Shown here one piece after another: positions 9,700 through 20,193 of a DNA stretch of 64,000 bases. The position numbers and the translations under genes were made by a program. How positions within the stretch are numbered: the first letter of the stretch is position 1; each line of letters begins with the position of its first letter. The notes under the pieces are model-generated. The model was not told the origin of the DNA, did no database searches, and saw nothing but the letters and a program-made list of their open reading frames with translations. Source of the DNA: Plotosus lineatus (taxonomy: Eukaryota > Chordata > Actinopteri > Siluriformes > Plotosidae); the NCBI GenBank assembly GCA_024760905.1, contig CM045738.1:46835797-46899796 (forward strand). The letters run 5' to 3'.

Positions 9700-9920
9700 G
9701 GGTGAAAGGCCCTCAACGGATTAGCCGTTGAAAGCATGCGTCTATGCGGGTGAAAGGCCCCCAATACGCTGAGGTATTGGAAGCATTAGTAATTGGGTGA
9801 AAGGCCCTCAACGGATTAGCCGTTGAAAGCATTATTTGGGTGAAAGGCCCCCAATACGCTGAGGTATTGGAAGCATTAATTGGGTGAAAGGCCCCCAACA
9901 CGCTGAGGTGTTGGAAGCAT
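9700..9920 (+). repeat. Array of five tandem stem-loops in the ERV leader
   Basis: Five units start at 9700, 9748, 9795, 9838 and 9882 (spacing 48, 47, 43, 44). Each begins GGGTGAAAGGCCC, then has a 7-bp perfect stem, then (G/A)AAGCAT. Units 1 and 3 have stem TCAACGG/CCGTTGA with loop ATTAG. Units 2 and 4 have CCAATAC/GTATTGG with loop GCTGAG. Unit 5 has CCAACAC/GTGTTGG with loop GCTGAG: relative to unit 2 a T-A pair has become C-G by changes on both sides. Conserved flanks, alternating loops and paired changes indicate selection on RNA structure. Position between primer site and gag fits a packaging, dimer-linkage or ribosome-recruiting element; which one is inference. Confidence 0.85.
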
Positions 9921-9948
9921 TGAAGAGATTAATAGTGTGTGATATTAT

Positions 9949-10110
9949 TTGTATTGTTTTCTGTTTTATGTATGTGTTGTGTGGCCACGTGTGTGACGTT
10001 AATTGTATTGTTTTCGATTACATGTATGTATTGTATTGTAACGTGCGTGACGTAAATTGTATTGTTTTCTATTTCATGTGAGTACTGTGTTGCAACGTGT
10101 GTTGTGTGTT
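9949..10110 (+). repeat. 54-bp tandem repeat, three units, in the ERV leader
   Basis: The starts TTGTATTGTTTTC occur at 9949, 10003 and 10057, exactly 54 bases apart, with the rest of each unit (ATG-rich, then CGTG(T/C)GTGACGT) diverged by some 20%. Since 54 is a multiple of three, a 65-codon frame (9884-10081) runs through it with an 18-residue period (NCIVF...MYVL). Whether that frame is translated is unknown. Confidence 0.8.
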
Positions 10111-10365
10111 AGGGAAAGAGGGAAGTGGGAAGAATAAAATTCAGAGGTGTCGAGAGGGACGCTGACGTTTGACAGTGTCTTAGCTGGGCAGAGAAGCAGA
10201 CAGAGGAAACCTAGCGGTGTTAACATAATCTGTCTGTGCGGTGGAAACCTAACGGTGACAACACAAGCCGCCTGCCGTGGTTAATTGGGTCATTCGCTCA
10301 GCCTAGCGCTGACGGACTGACTGGCTGTGAGCGTCTAAACAGTCCCGATCCGGGAGAGTGAACGG
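10111..10365 (+). other. ERV leader, proximal to gag
   Basis: It contains a partial direct repeat (GGAAACCTAGCGGTG near 10207 and GGAAACCTAACGGTG near 10242). A splice donor for env mRNA would be expected in the leader, but I cannot single one out. Confidence 0.4.
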
Positions 10366-12690
10366 GTGTACCCGCGCTCTCTGGCCTCGGAGTTAAGAGA
10401 TATGGAGGCTGAATTTGATAAAGAAATAAATGAACGGGGGCTAGGTCATGAACCCCTGAAGCCATTATATGCACAGATTGAGAACACCTTGAAATCAGTG
10501 GAGCTGAAGAGCACACTGAAACAGAAAAATAAAGTTGTAGATGAAGCCAGACGAAAGCTGCATGAGCTGGTGAAATCTAAAAACAAACAGTTGGGGGACA
10601 GTGGCCACTTAGGATCCTGGTTATGGGAAAAGGTTAAAGAATATTCAGAAAAAGCCAGAGAAGCAAGAGAGCAGGGAGAGAAGGCGAATTTAATATCTAG
10701 ATCCATGCTGAAAAAGAAGGTGGAGGAAATGGAGAGCGCCCAACAGGGGTGGATGGATCTCGCGGTCTGCTGGCAGAGTGTCACGCATCTTCACCACTCC
10801 CAGTTGAAGGAGACCACCACGAATGTCATCGGACCGGTAACAGCACCTGACATTGAACCTATGCGCCCCCACCATCGCACCCTTAACACCCAGCGTTAAC
10901 AGTGTATATCCCACTCTATATATCACCTCAGGGTCCCTACTGAACTGAGAACGGCGAGACTTACGGCGCCCTTGCGCACCACCCCGACTGCAGACACACC
11001 CATCCCCAATCAAGTGCACACATCGCCCGTCCACCGGCAAGGGGGAACAGTTATGGATACATCACACAACGAGCCTGAACCATTCGCCGCGTCAACTTAG
11101 AGCTGAAATAAAGAGACAGGGAGGAGGTGACGGAGAACAGCATGAGGAAAGGATGGGCGTGAGGGAGATAGACAGTGGCGTCAGGGATGAATTCCCGGGA
11201 ATGCCACTAGAGGGCCAAATCCCAGACCCAAACATAAGATTTATGCCCTGGGAAGGCAACATTAAAGATAAGAGGGGTATGGGAGAGCGACAAAGAGGTA
11301 GAAGGGGAAAATAAACACGAAGATCTGACAGAGTTGAATGAGCCGGAGGGCAATTTAGAAGAGTATGCAGACATATTGGAGGAGGAATTAATTAGAACAG
11401 CAAATTATTCATTGGATTTGGCCAGAGAGGTGGAAGGACTATTAACACACAGGTCGATACCGCGACGGTCCGTGAGACTCAGACAGAAAAAATGCCTGAC
11501 AGGGTCAGGACACGCTACACAATTTCCCTTGACCACCATGCCGGGCATGACCACGAAATACAAACCTTTTGGGGTGGGAGATATACAAGCCATAGTGGAC
11601 AAACTGCCGCCTGTAGTAGACGGAGGGAATATGTGGCTGGCCAAATTGGACACACTCACAGCCGGACACACTTTAGCGATTGGAGATTTCAGGGCCATAG
11701 GAGCACGGTGCATGGCCCCCACCGACTTTAGAGGCATCGAGGAAGATGCAAACACCACAATAGTTCCTGACAGCACACCATTCACCACATACAGCACCGA
11801 GATAGGCCAGGCAATGAGGATTAAATTCCCACTGCCCGGTCTACGGTCATGCCAAAACTGAAGTGGAACCCGATCAGAACCCGAGACAGTACATAACCCG
11901 ATCCGCGGAGACGTGGACTAAATTGACAGGTTATCACCCAGGCAATCAGGGCATACAGATGGAATGGTTCCGCCAGGCCGTACTTAACGGGGTGCCGGAG
12001 GCGGTGAAAAATTTAATGATAAATAATCCGGACATGGCTGGAGCAGACTCCCATGTCTGGGATAAACATTTGGTGCACCACCTGACCCAGGCGCAGGACA
12101 AGAACCAAAGTGATGAATCAGAAATAAAAGAGCTGCAGTCACAGCTCCTAAAACTCCAATTAAGTAAGGCTAGACAAGAAGTGAATGAAAAAAACAGAGA
12201 CCTCGCGAACAACATAAACAAATGACGGCTGAAGCTTTGGATCCATACCCCGTCCCCGCTGGGGAGCCACCCCAACCACAGCAGCCACCTCAATATACAA
12301 CATACTCTCCACCCCAACCATAGCAGCCACCTCAATGTACAACATATCCTTCACACCAACCGCAGTACAGAGGCAGAGGCAGGGGCATGCAGAGGAGAGG
12401 CTATGGGGGAGTACCTGGGGGGGGGATGGTACGGGAGCAACCGGGGTTGCTATATGTGTGGTGATCCAAACCACTGGGTCCGAGATTGTCCGTTCCGCAT
12501 ACAAAGAGGGGAGTACGGTCAACGAGGGAGAGGCCGAGGAACAGGAAGTTCGATGCCACAACTCCCGCCGACAGCTGGTCAACCCACTCAGCTTCCCATG
12601 TGGGAGGCTACGAATACCAACAATGACACACCCCACAGAGATACCCCGACGAGCAGGTGGCGGCAGAGCCTGTACTGTCGGGCACAGTAG
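10366..12690 (+). pseudogene. gag: ERV gag (matrix, capsid, nucleocapsid), broken
   Basis: Gag builds the virus core. The first frame (10366-10899) has a likely start ATG at 10402 and a long charged, coiled-coil-like stretch, plausible matrix. The 10900-11333 part is shifted out of frame. Capsid-like sequence lies in 11334-11861 (about 175 codons) and 11863-12225, the second holding a QGIQMEWFRQAVLNGVPEAV block resembling the major homology region, followed by a charged coiled coil. A proline/glutamine-rich linker at 12270-12353 is a 42-bp duplication (PQPQQPPQYTTYSP per unit) whose second unit has TAG at 12321. Nucleocapsid has one zinc knuckle of CX2CX4HX4C form at 12448-12489. At least four frame changes or stops make it non-functional. 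Confidence 0.85.
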
Positions 12691-15600
12691 AAAACAGATC
12701 AATGACTTTTTTGGTGGACACCGGCGCCACTTTGTCCTCCATTTGCTCCATGCCAAAGAGACATTGTTTAACACAGCACTCGATTACTGTAATGGGTTTC
12801 TCTGGGGTACCAACCACGCTGCCTACAACTATACCTCTGGACACTCGTATAGGCCTCCAAAGACTGTTGCATTCGTATGTATACTCCCCTAACACACCAA
12901 CCAACTTACTAGGAAGGGACCTGCTGGTTTCCCTAGGAGCTACCATCATGTGCGAACCAGATGGACTGACTGTCTCATTACCAGACGGCACCAAGTTGTC
13001 ATGCGGCCACTCGCCCTATACGGTCACAGGACAGTACATAATGCAGCCTCTTGCTGAACCACATGCCGACATCTACTGGGGTGTACTACAGCCAGAAACA
13101 CAGGCACACCGGGGGGTTCTCTCCACCTTTCTCCAGTGGAAACCCTGGGTCTCTCAGATCCATCCCTATGTCTCGCCTCCCGATGCACCACACGTCACTC
13201 TGTTCTATGACAGGCACTCGAACCAATGTTACGAAGACGATTTTGCTTCCCAAATTGAGGGGACAGAATGGCAGATAATTACACGTAATATTTATGTGGC
13301 TCCCGAGGGGGTGGCGGCGGGGGTAGATCTAACAGTCGAACAAATGGCCTGGGATGAAATGTCAGCGGAGGCTGCACCGCATGTCTCACTGGCGTTGCAT
13401 CCAGCGCATCAGGCTAAAGAATTGGGCACTATCGTTAAAAGGGCCAAAGCCCACACCGATTGGACACTCACGCGATGGCGACATGTCACTTTTTCCCCCA
13501 CCATAAATATGTATTGCATTGAGATGACCGCCTCAGATACAGCCATTTTAGAACACGCACACATATCTAGGCATCATGGAAGGGAAAAAACTGACCATCC
13601 AGAGGCAGCGGCACTATTGGACGAACTTCCAGACACATTGTGGGCACAAGGCCCTACTGACGTCGGGCTAGTACAATGTGAACCTGTTACTTTTGAACTT
13701 ACCTCGACAGAGCCAATTTGGATCAGACAATACCCACATAAACCACTAGCCGAGGCAGGGATTGCGGACATAGTAGCAGGTTTACTAGAAAAGGGGGTAC
13801 TGGAGCACTCGTCCTCTGATTGGAATACACCTATACTCCCGGTAGAGAAGAAGGGGACGGGAAAGTATCGTATGGCGCACGATTTGAGGGCCATTAACGC
13901 TGCCCTCTTAACGGCCACGGTTCCGGTGCCTAATCCATATGTTGCTCTGACCTGTCTCGACCCGGCACATCGCTGGTTTACTTGCATAGATTTGGCTAAT
14001 GCTTTCTTTTGTCTTCCACTGACAGAACACTGCAGAGATATTTTCTCTTTCACTTTCCGAGGTACTCAGTTCCGATACACTCGACTTCCGCAGGGGTTCG
14101 CACTGTCACCAGGTATTTTCAATCAGGTTTTGAAACGCGTCCTTGAGGCATGCACTCTTCCAGAGGGGGTTACTCTGGTCCAGTATGTTGATGATCTACT
14201 GCTGGCGACACCCACGGTGGACCTCTGTCTGCAGGGGACGTTGCTAACTCTCAAACATCTAGCTCAGGCGGGGTTTAAGGTCAGTAAACACAAATTACAG
14301 ATTTGTCGTCAGCAAGTCTCCTTTTTAGGGCGCCAAATCTCTCAGAAGGGGTCAGGCCTCACATCACAACATAAATCGACCATTTTACATCACCCCAAAC
14401 CACGGCTAGTTAAGGACATGCTATCTTTTCTAGGGCTCACAGGGTATAGCCGTCATTACGTCCCTAACTATACAGGTCTAACCTTTCCATTACGGGACTT
14501 AGTGAAGGAACAAGGCATGCGTAACCTCTCAGCCACGCTCAATTGGACAGTAGATGCAGAGGAATCGTTCATTCTTCTCAAACAAGAGTTGGCCTCAGCG
14601 GCTGATTTGGCTATTCCAGATTATGCACAACCCTTTTATCTTGATGTTTCTGGAACAGCCACATGCGTAAATGGGGTGCTGTTCCAGAAAAAAGGGGGAG
14701 ATAGACGAGTATTAATGTACCTTAGCGTCATGCTGGATAACACTGAGAAAAGACACCCAATTTGCACACAGCACGCGGCCGGAGTCACAAAACTCATTCA
14801 AAAAAACGGCACACATTGTCATGAACCACCCCCTACATGTGCTAACTACACATAGTGTTGTGGCGTACGTGAACTCGTAGACTTTCACACTAACACCACT
14901 CAGACAAATGAGAATATGCAGGGTTTTAGAAGCTCCGAATTTACACTTTACACACGAGGGCGTCAACATGGCGGACAAGATGGGGTTTGGGAAGCCGCAT
15001 GAATGCGCAGAGAAAGTGACTCAGATGACCACGGTCAGGGAAGGACTGTACTCAGACCCCATACCGGACGCCAGGAACTTATATACGGATGGTTGCTGTT
15101 ACAGACACGATAAACATGGACTCATAGCAGCGTACGCGGTAGTAGAACAGACACCACAGGGGATGGTAACAGTGGAAGCTAAGAGACTGGAAGGGCGACA
15201 GTCAGCTCAGAGAGCGGAAATATTAGGAGTGGTAGCAGCGCTCCGATTAGGTAAAGGACAGGAAGTTAATGTTTTTACCGACTCAGCATACGCCGCAAAT
15301 GCAGTACACATTGAACTAGGACAATGGCTTAGAGCCGGCTTCCTAACCGCGTCAAACAAACCGATTAAACACGAGGAAGATATGAAGCACCTCGCGGATA
15401 GTTTGCTGCTTCCCAGCAAAGTGGCAGTAATCAAGTGCAAGGGACATGAGAAAACATATTCACTCACTAAGGCGGGTAATGGCGCAGCAGACGCAGCTGC
15501 AAAACAGGCCGCAGGCTACACACCCACTATGTACACAATACAAGCGGAACAAGAGGCGGTAAGAGACAGACACACACAAATATTGATACATGAACAAGAT

Positions 15601-16771
15601 CTCGCGTCACCACAAGAGAAAACACTCTGGAAGGCAAGGGGTGTACGTGCACGGAGGGTCTTTGGAGAGGACCGGATGGCAGGGTGATTCTGCCACCAGG
15701 TCTTAGAACAAGTACATTCAAAGAGGCGCATGGTGTGGGGCATGTGGGGACAGTGCAGATGATGAAGAATTTGGATAATTGGTGGCATCCATTTTTGAAG
15801 GATATGATTAAACATTTTGTACAAACATGTGAAGTGTGCACTCAATATAACCCCAGACCAACGGTGAAACACGCCCGGGGGCGTTTTCCATTGCTCACGA
15901 AGCCAGGGAAAGAGATAATTCTTGATTATACCGACATGAACATCATGGTTAAGGGTATCGATATTTACTGGTTTGTGTGGATAGTTACTCGGGGTGGCCC
16001 GAAGCATGGCCCACCAGAAAGGAGGACAGTGCCTCCGTGGTTAAATGTCTGGTTAACCACTACATCCCTCGACATGGGTTTCCTGAAAGGGTAAGATCAG
16101 ACAACGGGACTCATTTTAAAAATAAAGACCTCCAACAGGTGGAAATCATGTTGGGACTGACCCACAAATTTGGCTCCGTATACCACCCACAGTCACAAGG
16201 TAAGGTCGAGAGAATGAATAGAACTATTAAGGACAAATTGGCTAAAATCTGTGCACAGACCAAAATGACATGGCTGGATGCCTTACCATTAGCTTTACTA
16301 TCTATCCGAAGTTCCGTAAACCAAAACACACACTTGACTCCACACGAACTACAGACCGGTAGACCATTTCCTGGACCACACACAGCACTGGACACTGATG
16401 CACAAAACCTAACACATAAACAATATTATCGTGAATTGCAAAGTCTCGTTGCAGCCTTTTCAGATCAAGTGGGGGAGCAGTATCAGGCATCTACCGGCGG
16501 CCTTCCAGACACAGAGTGGGTCCTCCTGAAAGTCCTCAAGCGAAAGTGGACGGAGCCAAGGTGGACAGGACCCTACAAGATCAAAGAGCGCACCTCGCAC
16601 GCCGTCCGGCTGGACAGCAAGGGCGACACCTGGTATCACTGGAGCCAGTGCGCAGCGGCAGAAGCTCCCTCCAGATCACTCGTCAACACACACAGGGACC
16701 TGTGTGAAGCAGCAACCTCATCACCGACCGGTGACGAAGAAAAAGACCACCAACAGCGCAGGGCAGAATAA
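12657..16771 (+). pseudogene. pol: ERV pro-pol (protease, reverse transcriptase, RNase H, integrase), broken
   Basis: The longest frame (12657-14855, 732 codons) has protease LVDTGA at 12711-12728 and a later LLGRDLL, then reverse transcriptase with LPQGFALSP and the catalytic YVDD at 14184-14195. A shift in the A run near 14797-14803 breaks the RT connection region. RNase H is in another frame (14908-15687) with its acidic residues in LYTDG, AQRAEIL, VFTDSAYA and NGAADAAAK. Integrase is split into 15684-16094 (zinc-binding H-X3-H and CEVC, first catalytic Asp in ILDYTD) and 15977-16771 (SDNGTHF and SQGKVERMN with the other catalytic residues, then a WTGPY-type C-terminal module). The protease frame overlaps the end of gag by 34 bp in a different frame. 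At least three shifts inactivate the polyprotein. Confidence 0.92.
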
Positions 16772-17058
16772 TCCCTGGGTGGCAAAAGGGGGTGAGGTAG
16801 TCTAACCCTCACCCTCACGGCAAGGCAAAGGAACAACGCGCCCCTGCAACAAGTAGCGTGCCAAGCTACCAACGCAAGTTTTGAAGAGTGTTATTCCAAT
16901 TATATTGTTTTTAATTATCTTGTAATGTGCTTTTGCTTTGAGTTGTGTGACAGAGTATTGAAGGTCGTAAGCTCTTTAAGGTGTAGCGCGTGACCCTCCC
17001 TTGAATACAGTGAAGAATTTACTCTGTCATATTGAAGGTTTAGCTTGCTAGTTTCTAC
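16772..17058 (+). other. ERV pol-env spacer
   Basis: No open frame. The env splice acceptor is expected near here; a pyrimidine-rich acceptor is not obvious to me. Confidence 0.4.
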
Positions 17059-19002
17059 ATGGAAGGTAAAGCCAGATGGGGTCTCTCCTCGGGACCACTA
17101 ATGTGTATTTCTTTTTTAGTTTCCTTGTTGGTAGTGCTCCCCATCCTGTGGGTACTTGACCCGCCCTTTACTCCCTCACAGAACGATATAACCACCACAG
17201 CACACAGCAGACGCCGACGATTAGTCACACAAACTAGATTCACTCCGCGCAGCCTGGACAAGTGCCTGGTCAAATATGGGGGTATAGAAATTAGGTACGT
17301 CAAAGGCACTAAAGCCACATTTACTTTTGACCTTTGTACTGTTATAAACTGCGCAGGTAAGAACACCACGTGGCAGGGATACGACATCTATCTCTGTGCG
17401 GCCTTGAGTTATGCGGCGCATGCCTGATGGTGCCCTTTCTGGGGGAACGTAATAGCGTACACCGGGACATGGACACCGGAAGGCCATACCGCCGAGAGAT
17501 TACGCGGACGAGTTACAATACAGCGCGACTTTCACATAAGCCAGAATCCTATCTCCCTGTCCATCAATAACATGTACACCTGTCTCGGGGAACGAGCAGA
17601 TCAGTGGGGTCTCCGGGGTTGTATTGGGGGCGAATGCATCATCACTCTAGGAGTATCGACATCTGGATCCGACCCCTTGGGCCTCATCAAAATTACTCTG
17701 GTGGACCCTTTCAAAGTCACAACTTTGAAATCACATTCACCCAAATACCCAGCGATTAATGCGACCCTTGCCCCTCAAATGGATGGCGTAAAGGTTCATG
17801 ATTTTTCAAAAGATTCCCCGATTCAGATTATTCGCAAGGCTACTGGGTTTACGGACAAAAACTTATGGCTGGTTATGATGCAGGGCCTGGTTCGGTCATA
17901 CTCTAATAACAGCTGTGTGATATGTTCCACGGCCCGACCTGTGCTGATTACCTCGCCCTCTCCATTGACCACTAATCCCGACTCCTTTCACTGTATATTA
18001 GAATTACACATGCTTGACAACCCCTCACCACCTTGTCAGGGATGGGAGACAGTCTTTCCTCTGACCCCGAGTTCCCCCGTTCCCCCAATGTTTCATCCAG
18101 TGCGCTACGGTCACTCCTGTATCACTAGGCAAGGCAATTCTTCGTCCTCTAGGGTAGGAACCATTTCCCCAGGCTGGTGTAATTCCACCACGAACGTGTC
18201 AGATTGGTCCAATTCCACCACCCTCACCAAAGCCCGAGCGGATATTTGGTGGTACTGCGGAGGGGCGGTTCTACATCCCACGCTCCCTCCCAACTGGTCA
18301 GGTACCTGCACCCTGATCACCTTACTCATGCCTATCTCCATTGTACCAGCCTCAGCATCCGATCTAGTAGGTGTCCTCTCACGCACTCATAAAGTCTATC
18401 TCCTCGTTCGATATTAAGCGCCGCGCGCCGGTCGATTCAGCTCGGGAAGCAAGGCTTTCAAGGGTCTCCCACTTATATCGATGCAATAGGGGTCCCTCGC
18501 GGCGTACCAGACGAATACAAATTAGTAGACCAGATTGCGGGTGGGTTTGAATCTTTTATTTGCTGGTGGTGCACTATCAACAAGAATGTTGATAGGATCA
18601 ATTATATTCATTATAATGTTCAACGCTTGACCAATCTTACCAGGGATGCCGTAGAAAGACTGGCAGCCGAGCTCAGGGCCAATTCACTTATGACATATCA
18701 AAATCGCATGGCTATAGATTTCTTACTTAGTGCCCATGGTGGCGTTTGCTCCATGTTTGGGGAAGAGTGCTGCACCTTTATACCCAATAACACCGCGCCA
18801 GACGGGACTGGCACGAAGACCTTGGGCCGGGCTGCGGACTCTGGCCACCGAACTGAAGGAACACTCAGGTGTTGATAATGTAATACTTGATTGGCTGGAC
18901 AGACACTTTGGTAAGTGGAAAGGTTTGATCGTTTCAGTTGTGATATCCATCATCTCGGTGGCTGGACTCCTCGCCCTATGTGGGTGCTGTTGCATCCCCT
19001 GA
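17059..19002 (+). pseudogene. env: ERV env (surface and transmembrane subunits), broken
   Basis: Env would mediate receptor binding and membrane fusion. The first frame (17059-17427) begins with a hydrophobic segment at about residues 14-33 (signal peptide or anchor) and then a polybasic SRRRRL motif near 17206-17223. The surface part continues in 17572-18417 with many N-x-S/T sites and a CXXC motif (CVIC, 17914-17925) of the gammaretroviral type. A basic KRR at about 18416-18424 may mark the subunit boundary. The transmembrane part (18627-18875) has a heptad-like region and CX6CC at 18747-18773, then shifts into the frame 18730-19002 carrying a membrane anchor ending in CGCCC. Frames are broken between 17427 and 17572, near 18417, and near 18820. 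The pattern resembles Env proteins known from spiny-rayed fishes; I judge that by eye only. Confidence 0.88.
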
Positions 19003-19342
19003 ATTCGTTCCCTATGTATTAGGTGCATCTCTTCCACTCTGGAAAAAGGGGGCTCTCTTCCTCCCCCTCCATATCAATTTCCTCAGTTGTTAGCCGAGTC
19101 GGAAGCTCTCCTTTCGCCGGGGTCTCTGGTAGATGAGGTCGCACTTAGACGCCAGTTCTGATTAGATTTTACTATGGGTAATTTTGCATGCAGTTAGAGT
19201 TTTTATAGACATCATATTTGCTTAGATATTTACGGACTTCATAATTGTCTTTTATATAGCCTTTCTATTTGTTTGTGTACGTTTACTCCACTGTTCTATT
19301 TTTGTTATGAATGGTTCCTTGGTTGATCTCCTAAAGGAGATC
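19003..19342 (+). other. ERV env 3' end and untranslated region with terminal hairpin
   Basis: The stretch continues the env cytoplasmic tail in shifted frames (to about 19160), then is AT-rich. TTGATCTCC (19323-19331) and GGAGATCAA (19336-19344) form a perfect 9-bp stem with a TAAA loop directly before and into the polypurine tract. Confidence 0.7.
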
Positions 19343-19353
19343 AAAAGGGGGAA
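19343..19353 (+). promoter_or_regulatory. ERV polypurine tract
   Basis: AAAAGGGGGAA followed by T and the 3' LTR. This is the usual plus-strand primer site. Confidence 0.9.
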
Positions 19354-19354
19354 T

Positions 19355-19891
19355 TGTAAAAGTGTATCACAATATCATGTTCTCTGGGGCACGCTGTTTT
19401 GTATGGCTGTATAATGGTGCTTTATTTCTTTGTGTTTTGCTATACTTAAAGGCTTGTGGAGAATAATCAAATGGAATGCTTAAAGGGGGCCATTCATGTC
19501 TGTTGTAAAGTGCATGATGGGTACCTGTGCCACACCGAGACCTTCACTGTCAGGGTAATCTTCAACAGACCAAATAGTTTCGAGTTGTAAATAACTCTGA
19601 GGTTAGGAGGTGAAGGTTTATGGGGGTAGGGATGGGCCTGGGGTCACCCCAGATTTATTGCATCTTGTTGAGATAATAACGCATCAAAGACCCAATCATA
19701 AATTCCAGAAGGAGGAACCTGGTCTGCAGCCCTTAAAAGCAACCCCCGAGGAGACCTCAGACCTTAACGAGCGTGTCTTTTATGCATATTTGTTGGGTCT
19801 CCGTCCTCTGCAGACGACGCAATAAAGCTTCTCATATTCAACTCAAAACCAGTCTCCAGTCGTCTTCTTCCACATTCAACGGATCCTAACA
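19355..19891 (+). repeat. ERV 3' LTR (537 bp)
   Basis: Nearly identical to 8764-9302. The differences I count are one missing A in the AAAAGTGCATG region, TTAAAAG for TTAGAAG, a small change in the CCCC(A)TGAGAG block, and three substitutions before CGCAATAAAG. Confidence 0.95.
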
Positions 19892-19923
<32 letters not shown>

Positions 19924-20123
19924 TCCTTGTGTGTGCTTCCTCCATGTACTCTGGTTCACTCTATGAGCCAAAGATAAGGCTAACATGAGGCTAATTGCCC
20001 CAAGTATTAGTGTGAATGGCCATACGTGTTTTGGCCCACACTAGCAAATGTTCAGGGTGTACTGTGTCCAATGTCAATTGAGATGGGCTCCAGCATCCAT
20101 TTGGCCTCAGAGAGAGAGAGAGC

Positions 20124-20193
<70 letters not shown>

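Larger units (their letters stand above)
8764..19891 (+). mobile_element. Gammaretrovirus-like endogenous retrovirus, two LTRs, all genes broken
   Basis: The provirus has the order LTR, primer site, long leader, gag, pro-pol, env, polypurine tract, LTR. It starts with TG and ends with CA. Both flanks are GATA repeats (GATAGATAG before 8764, ATAGATAG after 19891), so the short target duplication, possibly ATAG, cannot be told from the microsatellite. The proline-tRNA primer site, the CX6CC motif of the Env transmembrane subunit and the single CCHC knuckle place it near gammaretroviruses. The two LTRs differ at about six substitutions and two single-base indels in about 538 bp, which implies a fairly recent insertion, yet every gene carries frameshifts or stops. 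Confidence 0.95.

Noticed and set aside
9713..9901. Minus-strand frame with repeated AFHPINASNTSAYWGPF
   Set aside because: It is only the translation of the five-hairpin array on the opposite strand; the repeat is explained by RNA structure on the plus strand.
9700..9920. CRISPR-like array
   Set aside because: Regular repeats with short spacers, but every unit is a full hairpin with no variable spacers, it lies inside a retroviral leader, and the genome is a vertebrate.
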